DNA of 18,084 nt. Origin: CG1-02-33-12 sp964403775 (lineage in GTDB: Archaea > Nanobdellota > Nanobdellia > Woesearchaeales > CG1-02-33-12). Of this stretch, positions 14,188 through 18,084 are shown piece after piece. Location: contig CAYOHL010000011.1 in the NCBI GenBank assembly GCA_964403775.1, forward strand, positions 1-18,084. The letters are read 5' to 3'. The position numbers and the translations under genes are program-made. Below the pieces are notes generated by a model. The model did no database searches, was not told where the DNA came from, and saw nothing but the letters and a program-made list of their open reading frames with translations. Positions within the stretch are counted from its first letter, which is position 1, and every line of letters begins with the position of its first letter.

Positions 14188-15030
14188 TTAAAAATTCATG
14201 CTCTTCAGCCTGTTTATTCTTTCGGCCATTGGAGGGTGTGTTGAGAGAAGGTTTAAGAGTCCTCCCCTGAAAGGGTTTGAGATGAATATGGCTGATGTTG
14301 CCTGGCTTCCAAATCTCAACGGGTTTTTCTTAATGCCCTGCTCTAATTTTTGTAAAGCGTTTGCAAGCCCAAAGCTGTTATGCAGTGTTTTTGCAGCTGA
14401 CTCATCTGCCAGGAATTCCCTTGACCTTGAGATTGCCAACTGCAGTAAGGTTGCTATAATAGGCGTTATGACTGCCAAAACCAATAGTTGAAGGATGTTT
14501 GAGCCATCTCTGTCTCTTCCAAAGCCGCCAAAAATTGCTCCAAAACGAGCCATCATAGCAACATATGAGATAACACCTGCAATTGTTGCTGCAACAGTCT
14601 GTATCAGAATATCCCTGTTCTTTATATGGCTTGCCTCATGTGCAATAACACCTTTAAGCTCGTCATCATTTAATAACTCTAAAATGCCTGAGGTGCATGC
14701 TATTGCTGCATTTTTTGGATTTCTGCCAGTTGCAAATGCATTTGGATTGTCTGTTGGCACTATATAAACCTTAGGCATTGGCAAATTTGCAAGCTGTACT
14801 ACTTCTCTTACAATCCTATAAAGCCTTGGATCTTCTTTTTCTGTGGCTGGCTTTGCACGGTACATTCTCAAAATTATTTTATCAGAATACCAGTAAGAGA
14901 CAAAGTTAATCAAGAGGGCAAAGATTAGGCCGATTATTATTCCTGAAGTGCCCCAGAAATGGCCTATCCAAAGCAATAAGGCTGTTAACAGGGCCAATAA
15001 TACAACTGTTTTTAGCTGGTTTTTTATCAC
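14188..15030 (-). CDS. htpX: HtpX-like M48 membrane metalloprotease
   Basis: A 280-aa zinc protease with two N-terminal membrane helices (about 8-24, 29-48) and two more (about 143-162, 181-203). The zinc motif HEASH (His131, Glu132, His135) is followed by KNRDI, and the third ligand is Glu205 in SREFLADESA. The motifs NPNAFATGRNP and THPPMAERINRL are also typical. HtpX degrades misfolded membrane proteins. The start is GTG at 15030, chosen because the TATA-like box lies 30-36 bp upstream and the reading begins right at the first membrane helix. The length is normal for the family. Confidence 0.93.
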   Translation of the reverse strand: MIKNQLKTVVLLALLTALLLWIGHFWGTSGIIIGLIFALLINFVSYWYSDKIILRMYRAKPATEKEDPRLYRIVREVVQLANLPMPKVYIVPTDNPNAFATGRNPKNAAIACTSGILELLNDDELKGVIAHEASHIKNRDILIQTVAATIAGVISYVAMMARFGAIFGGFGRDRDGSNILQLLVLAVITPIIATLLQLAISRSREFLADESAAKTLHNSFGLANALQKLEQGIKKNPLRFGSQATSAIFISNPFRGGLLNLLSTHPPMAERINRLKSMNF

Positions 15031-15059
15031 GATTATCAGGGAAAGTGATTTGTTTTGGG

Positions 15060-15066
15060 TATTTAA
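15060..15066 (-). promoter_or_regulatory. TATA-like box of htpX
   Basis: The minus strand reads AAGCTTAAATACCC, with TTAAATA 30-36 bp before the GTG start. The leader would be only a few bases. Confidence 0.45.
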
Positions 15067-15087
15067 GCTTATCGGTTTTTCATCTAT

Positions 15088-15142
15088 AGGTTTTGGCAGG
15101 CTTTTATATCACGGAAAGGAGAGGTTAGCAAATGGTGTTTGA
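15088..15142. repeat. 55-bp dispersed element, copy 1
   Basis: Matches 16985-17039 at 41 of 55 positions without gaps, including an exact GGTTAGCAAA. Most differences are transitions. In one + strand frame both copies share the peptide pattern GFGR-x-L-x3-K-x2-LA-x-GV; this copy then stops at TGA. It lies just upstream of the htpX promoter. The rest of 15143-15222 shows nothing further. Confidence 0.5.
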
Positions 15143-15213
15143 AAGGTTTTAAGTTTTATTTTACGCCTTTCTTTTTCATATCTTTAAAAATTCCATACCT
15201 TTCATAATTTTTA

Positions 15214-15230
15214 ATGTGTTAACTACACAT
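15214..15230. repeat. Hairpin at the 3' end of the HEPN gene
   Basis: ATGTGT-TAACT-ACACAT: perfect 6-bp arms around a 5-nt loop, spanning the last codons and stop of the HEPN gene. It is not followed by a T-run, so it looks more like a 3'-end structure than an intrinsic terminator. Confidence 0.4.
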
Positions 15231-15729
15231 AAATAATGCCTTTAGTATCCTTAATCATATCTTGACAGATTTCAAGAAGTTCTTCAACTTTCTTCACATC
15301 AATATCTATGATTGGAGTATATTGATATGTTTCACGCATTGGCATGATTTGCTTTTCCTCTTCTTTAGTACTAGACTTCATGGTTTCAATGTATCTTTTA
15401 AAGTCATCATCAATCTTTTTATCTTCAACTAAACTTTCAATTAAAGCTAAAGTGCATTCCTGATTTCTGGTTTCATAGCCAAATTTAGTGATAATAGCTA
15501 AGAAGCAGTGATACATAACATAAAAGCCCATATTTATTGTCCAATCATAAAATCCATGCTCTTTGTTCAACATAAAAACTTTAAGATTGTGTTCCGCTTT
15601 CGCAAGATAATCTTGTGCTAATTTCTCATCAGGTTTTATTTGGATTAAACCCCTATGCTTTTGACCTTTTTCTAACTCTCTCTTTGCCTTATTCAGACAC
15701 CATTTTACCATATTCTTAGCTTTAGACAT
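15223..15729 (-). CDS. HEPN-domain protein, probable toxin of an MNT/HEPN pair
   Basis: A 168-aa helical protein of HEPN type: KLAQDYLAKAEHNLKVF, then HGFYDWTINMGFYVMYHCFLAIITKFGYETRNQECT in overlapping parts, then LALIESLVEDKKI. HEPN toxins are RNases with an R-x4-6-H motif. Here the expected site reads Arg88-Asn89-Gln90-Glu-Cys-Thr with no His at the right spacing. A second candidate is Arg132-E-T-Tyr135-Q-Tyr137, whose tyrosines could be targets for AMP addition by the partner. Activity is therefore uncertain. A strong GGAGG lies 9 nt before the ATG at 15729. It follows the nucleotidyltransferase gene by 37 bp, in one operon. Confidence 0.8.
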   Translation of the reverse strand: MSKAKNMVKWCLNKAKRELEKGQKHRGLIQIKPDEKLAQDYLAKAEHNLKVFMLNKEHGFYDWTINMGFYVMYHCFLAIITKFGYETRNQECTLALIESLVEDKKIDDDFKRYIETMKSSTKEEEKQIMPMRETYQYTPIIDIDVKKVEELLEICQDMIKDTKGIIYV

Positions 15730-15766
15730 TCTTAAAAACCTCCGATGTTGTTGGTGCTTAAAAAGT

Positions 15767-16369
15767 TCAAGCTTTTTGAGCGTTTTTTAAAACCCCAACA
15801 AATAACTCAACTCCATGCACTACCACGCAATTCTTAACCATTTCAACCAAGGGCCTGTCTTTTTCCCTTAATTTTCTTTCAAATTCTTCTTTTGTTAAGT
15901 ACATGGGATGTATCTTTAAGCGACTCTTTCTATTCATATCATTTATTTGGCTTTGCAATTTATTATAATCATCAGGATTTTTTAATATAAAACAAACATC
16001 TGCATCCCCTGCATTTTTTCCTTTTTTTAAGATAGAGCCAAATAAGAATAAAGCTTTTGTTTTTGGAATGAATAAACGCAAATCATATATCCAGCCCTTT
16101 ATAAAGCTTGATAAATTGCTGTAATCCAAAAAAATCAGTTCTAGCAGTTTTATTATATAGCCATTCTTAAGGTTTAGCTTGTAAAAAATAGCATTGCCCA
16201 TTTTTTCGCTTGTTAAAATATTTTTTTCTTTTAAGCTTCTTAATATTTTTAAGCTTCCGACATCACTAACCCCTATTTTGTCTTTAATATTGTAGGAGTT
16301 GTAATTAGTTAAAAAATCTGTGAAGATAATCTTCAAGGCCTTTTTTCCATTCTCACTTATTTCTGCCAT
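15767..16369 (-). CDS. HTH-nucleotidyltransferase (MNT), probable antitoxin
   Basis: A 200-aa two-domain protein. Residues 1-68 form a winged-helix-like DNA-binding domain (GVSDVGSLKILRSLKEKNILTSEK in two overlapping pieces, then a wing, NAIFYKL). Residues 100-180 form a minimal nucleotidyltransferase with LFLFGS (Gly111-Ser112) and GDADV (Asp122, Asp124), then KIHPMYLTKEEF. MNT antitoxins silence HEPN partners by AMPylation or by complexing. The fused HTH and the palindromic operator over its own promoter point to autoregulation. It lies immediately downstream of a DUF1016 fragment and upstream of the HEPN gene. The pairing is well known; this particular HTH fusion and operator are inference. 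Confidence 0.85.
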   Translation of the reverse strand: MAEISENGKKALKIIFTDFLTNYNSYNIKDKIGVSDVGSLKILRSLKEKNILTSEKMGNAIFYKLNLKNGYIIKLLELIFLDYSNLSSFIKGWIYDLRLFIPKTKALFLFGSILKKGKNAGDADVCFILKNPDDYNKLQSQINDMNRKSRLKIHPMYLTKEEFERKLREKDRPLVEMVKNCVVVHGVELFVGVLKNAQKA

Positions 16370-16372
16370 TTC

Positions 16373-16409
16373 ACTCTAACCTACAGTTAGAGTACTCTAA
16401 CCTACAGTT
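16373..16409. promoter_or_regulatory. Two-copy palindromic operator of the MNT/HEPN operon
   Basis: The 16-mer ACTCTAACCTACAGTT occurs twice, at 16373-16388 and 16394-16409, with a 21-bp period (two helical turns). The junction forms a perfect 16-bp palindrome GTTAGAGTACTCTAAC (16386-16401). The first copy with its flank gives 7-bp arms (CTCTAAC-x5-GTTAGAG). The block lies exactly between the TATA box and the ATG, covering the expected start site. Confidence 0.75.
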
Positions 16410-16418
16410 ATATATAAA
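16408..16418 (-). promoter_or_regulatory. TATA box of the MNT/HEPN operon
   Basis: TTTATATATAA on the minus strand, 39-49 bp before the ATG at 16369. The stop codon of the DUF1016 fragment (TAA, 16410-16408) is part of this box. Confidence 0.6.
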
Positions 16419-16496
16419 CCTTTTGTTTTTCCTCATCTGAGCTGGTTTTGTCTAATATAAGCGCATGATTTGTCCAGGAAATTTGAAAAAGCAACT

Positions 16497-16611
16497 CTGC
16501 AGCCACTGGCTGCAGTTTTCCAGATTCTCCAGACACTGTCTGGAGTTTTCTAGATTCTGCAGGCAGTGTCTGCAGTTTTTCACCATTAGATTCTCCAGCC
16601 GCTGGCTGGAG
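16497..16611. repeat. Four tandem hairpin-forming units in the DUF1016 linker
   Basis: Four 19-bp inverted repeats with 9-bp arms start at 16497, 16527, 16557 and 16593 (periods 30, 30, 36). Examples are CTGCAGCCACTGGCTGCAG and CTCCAGACACTGTCTGGAG. Units 1 and 2 are perfect; units 3 and 4 have one G-T type mismatch each. Between units most arm differences are matched on the other side, so pairing is kept. Each is followed by TTTT and a short spacer with AGATT. The periods are multiples of 3, so the array stays open and codes for KLQ-x3-x-ES peptides. Confidence 0.8.
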
Positions 16612-16936
16612 TTTTTGGTTATAGATGCCAGAATTGTTTTGCAGTTCTGGACTTTCAAAAAGCTTTGCTTTTTGATAAGTTTCATAAAAGCGCTTCATGT
16701 TCCATAAGTTTTTGACGGAATAACCTTTAGCTTTAGGATATTTTAATCTTAAGTCTCTTGATAATTGTTCTACAACAGATTTTCCATAAGAAGAGTTTTT
16801 GCTTAGTTCCATTCCTATGCTCCAATAAGCATGTAAAAGTGCTTTGTTTATAGCAGTGAAAGCTCTTAGAAAACATTTGTTAATAAAAATATGCCAGAAA
16901 AATCTGAAGATTTTTCAGAATATTTAGAAGATGTTT

Positions 16937-17005
16937 GATATATCTTGCTAAAAGCTTGGCAGGTATCTGATAGATATTGCTAGAAGGATTTGGTAGGTGT
17001 TTATG
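16937..17005. repeat. Two imperfect tandem copies of about 34 bp
   Basis: GATATATCTTGCTAAAAG... (from 16937) and GATAGATATTGCTAGAAG... (from 16969) align over about 34 bp and share TTGGYAGGTRT. A weaker third copy may precede them (16918-16940). The second copy runs into the 55-bp element. A TCTGAA/TTCAGA hairpin lies at 16903-16919. The stretch 16864-17215 otherwise holds only the doubtful ORF listed next. Confidence 0.5.
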
Positions 17006-17198
17006 TCGTGAAAAGGGCGGGTTAGCAAAAGGAGTTGGAGAAATTAGTGGTCTAATAGATAAAATAGAAAAATTTGAAGCATACATTAGGAATTCTAATT
17101 TCTTTGAAGATAAATATAAAGAAGCAATAGTTGATACTGTAGAATATATTAAAAAATATCTACTTGAAGTTTTGTTTAATCGAGAGTTTGTTAAATAG
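16977..17198 (+). CDS. Doubtful small ORF, 73 aa
   Basis: A TTG-started frame on the + strand, opposite to its neighbours. Its first 20 residues come from the repeat elements (GFGRCLCREKGGLAKGV). The rest (LIDKIEKFEAYIRN, YKEAIVDTVEYIKKYLLEVL) is helical and protein-like, without a recognised family. No Shine-Dalgarno motif precedes it. It could be a real small protein, the tail of a decayed gene, or chance. The stop lies 17 bp before the convergent Toprim gene. Confidence 0.25.
   Translation: MLEGFGRCLCREKGGLAKGVGEISGLIDKIEKFEAYIRNSNFFEDKYKEAIVDTVEYIKKYLLEVLFNREFVK
16985..17039. repeat. 55-bp dispersed element, copy 2
   Basis: Partner of 15088-15142 (41 of 55 identical, ungapped). It lies 1.9 kb away in the same orientation, so the two copies flank the HEPN/MNT/DUF1016 region. 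It falls in the first part of the small ORF at 16977. Confidence 0.5.
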
Positions 17199-17215
17199 CA
17201 ATAATCCAAGATTGA

Positions 17216-17581
17216 TTAGCTATTATACTGCTTATTGAGGTAAGTATTTATTCCCTCAATCTGCCTTAATTTTGTTTTCTTCAATAAGAAATTCCTGAAG
17301 CTGTTGTCAACTCTTAGGCCAAGTCTTTGCAGGCTGGAGTTCAGCTTTGCATATAGCTGCTTTCCTTTCTTGTCAAGGTCAGTTAGAATTATAACATCCT
17401 TGTGCTCTTTTGAGATATTTTCAGCTATCTTGAACAATGGCTCTTTGTTTAAGGTAATTATTTTTTTAATATTAAGCTGCTCTAGTGCTTTTTTGTCTTT
17501 TTCTCCCTCTACAATAATCAACTTGTTGCTTTCCCTTAGTTTTTCTATAAAACTATTTAATTCTTCGCTATACTTATTCAT
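17216..17581 (-). CDS. Small Toprim-domain protein (UPF0292 type)
   Basis: A 121-aa single Toprim domain: Glu25 in IIVEGEKDKKAL and the Asp pair Asp68/Asp70 in VIILTDLDKKG are the metal-binding residues of this fold. It is followed by LYAKLNSSLQRLGLRVD and a C-terminal part ending in RQIEGINTYL. The layout matches the small archaeal UPF0292 group, related to the RNase M5 and primase Toprim domains. Its substrate is unknown; a nucleic-acid nuclease or binding role is inference. The ATG at 17581 is leaderless, with a TATA-like box 23-30 bp upstream. Confidence 0.85.
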   Translation of the reverse strand: MNKYSEELNSFIEKLRESNKLIIVEGEKDKKALEQLNIKKIITLNKEPLFKIAENISKEHKDVIILTDLDKKGKQLYAKLNSSLQRLGLRVDNSFRNFLLKKTKLRQIEGINTYLNKQYNS

Positions 17582-17603
17582 CGGGTTTTTGATAATTCCT
17601 TTT

Positions 17604-17611
17604 TTTAAATA
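17604..17611 (-). promoter_or_regulatory. TATA-like box of the Toprim gene
   Basis: TATTTAAA on the minus strand, 23-30 bp before the ATG at 17581; leaderless layout. Confidence 0.5.
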
Positions 17612-17659
17612 ATTTTTGTATAAAGAATAAAAAGGCTGTTTCTTATAAAAAACGTAATT

Positions 17660-17667
17660 TTTAAATA
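17660..17667 (+). promoter_or_regulatory. TATA-like box of the HTH gene
   Basis: TTTAAATA (then TAA), 32-39 bp before the ATG at 17699, so the leader would be only a few bases. No Shine-Dalgarno motif. Confidence 0.45.
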
Positions 17668-17698
17668 TAAGGTCTTACATTTAATGTATTATAGCGCT

Positions 17699-18084
17699 AT
17701 GAAAACCAAAGAAGACAGCATGAAGAGTAGGCAGAACCATGTTTCCTTCTACTCTAAACTGTCTGAGGATGAAAAAAAGCTGTTCAGAAAATCAGCTAAT
17801 CTAATTCTGCCTGAAAAAAGGATACTTACATTTAATGATTTAATACAATTTGAGAAAGCAAAAGAATTGCTTTTGCCTATTAAAAAGAAATATAAAATAA
17901 ATTTAAATGAGTTGTTAGCAATAATCAAAGAGCAGGTATTTTTCCCTGTTTCAGTTCTAAACAAGAAATTAACTATTTTAGAATCAGTTGTAAAATATCT
18001 AAAAGAAGAAAAAGAATTTTCTTTAAGAAAAATTTCTGAAGTTATTGGAAGGGATGAAAGAAATATATGGCATATCTATAACAG
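17699..18084 (+). CDS. Sigma-region-4-like HTH protein, N-terminal part
   Basis: The first 128 codons of a gene that runs off the right edge. The start reads MKTKEDSMKSRQNHVSFYSKL. The second half has VFFPVSVLNKKLTILESVV, then KYLKEEKEFSLRKISEVIGR and DERNIWHIY. This last part is the helix-turn-helix of a group that resembles sigma-70 region 4 and is found in small archaeal and bacterial DNA-binding proteins (typical: EIAxLLxRDERTIWxxY). The target is unknown. It diverges from the Toprim gene with a 117-bp gap holding both promoters. Confidence 0.7.
   Translation, partial: MKTKEDSMKSRQNHVSFYSKLSEDEKKLFRKSANLILPEKRILTFNDLIQFEKAKELLLPIKKKYKINLNELLAIIKEQVFFPVSVLNKKLTILESVVKYLKEEKEFSLRKISEVIGRDERNIWHIYN

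Larger units (their letters stand above)
16408..16863 (-). pseudogene. DUF1016/YhcG N-terminal domain fragment
   Basis: The reading AFTAINKALLHAYWSIGMEL, then YGKSVVEQLSRDL, YSVKNLWNMKRFYETY, a repetitive linker, and FQISWTNHALILDK is the N-terminal DUF1016 domain of YhcG-type proteins, which normally continue into a PDDEXK nuclease domain. The homology begins at about 16863, where no start codon exists: an in-frame TGA lies at 16915-16917 and the only ATG is internal, at 16812. It ends at 16408, right after SSDEEKQKVYI, before any nuclease domain. Both ends are therefore missing. Translation from 16812 would still give a 134-aa protein. Truncation apparently happened where the MNT/HEPN unit now begins. 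Confidence 0.75.

Noticed and set aside
16497..16611. CRISPR array
   Set aside because: Units are palindromic with short, similar spacers of 11-17 bp and an open reading frame through them; there are no unique spacers and no cas genes.
16880..17209. 109-codon minus frame over the repeat region
   Set aside because: No promoter, no family features; it reads through repeats and the opposite strand of the small + ORF. The pattern TPFANPPFSRHK reflects the repeat element and not a known protein.

Overview
The window reads as AT-rich, gene-dense archaeal DNA, most likely from a DPANN-type archaeon such as Woesearchaeota or Pacearchaeota. This is inference from content: no rRNA is present and no database search was possible. 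Supporting signs are a Hef-type helicase-nuclease, a Toprim protein of the UPF0292 type, a DUF84 NTPase, a TraB-family protein, a PRC-barrel protein, an intron-bearing tRNA, and many genes with a TATA-like box 22-33 bp before the start codon and no leader. Strong Shine-Dalgarno motifs occur only at some genes.

Left part (1-4000): the C-terminus of a PurF-like amidotransferase (+). Then, on the minus strand, a SIMPL/DUF541 lipoprotein, a thiE gene broken by one missing base, a YggS-type PLP-binding protein, a tRNA-Gly(CCC) gene with a 122-nt intron in the T loop, a Trm9-like methyltransferase and a VIT/CCC1-like membrane protein.

Middle (4000-15100): an unrecognised 357-aa protein, PdxS, an RCK (TrkA-like) protein, a PRC-barrel protein (-) and a TraB-family protein. 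Next comes a four-gene membrane cluster: an M50-like protein whose HEXXH is degenerate, a four-TM protein, a small PGTG protein, and a membrane-anchored alkaline-phosphatase/phosphodiesterase-superfamily enzyme. DUF84 NTPase (-) and Hef (+) diverge from a compact promoter region. Hef and HtpX (-) converge with directly abutting stop codons.

Right part (15100-18084), accessory in character: a HEPN/nucleotidyltransferase (MNT) pair of toxin-antitoxin type, with a two-copy palindromic operator over its promoter. It sits directly downstream of a fragment of a DUF1016/YhcG gene whose linker is made of four tandem hairpin-forming units. A repeat-rich stretch with a possible small ORF follows, then a Toprim protein (-) and the start of a sigma-region-4-like HTH gene (+) that runs off the end.

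The points most worth following up are the T-loop intron with a nearly ideal bulge-helix-bulge motif, the MNT/HEPN operator and its DUF1016 junction, the tandem hairpins with paired changes, and the pseudo-protease/phosphatase cluster.
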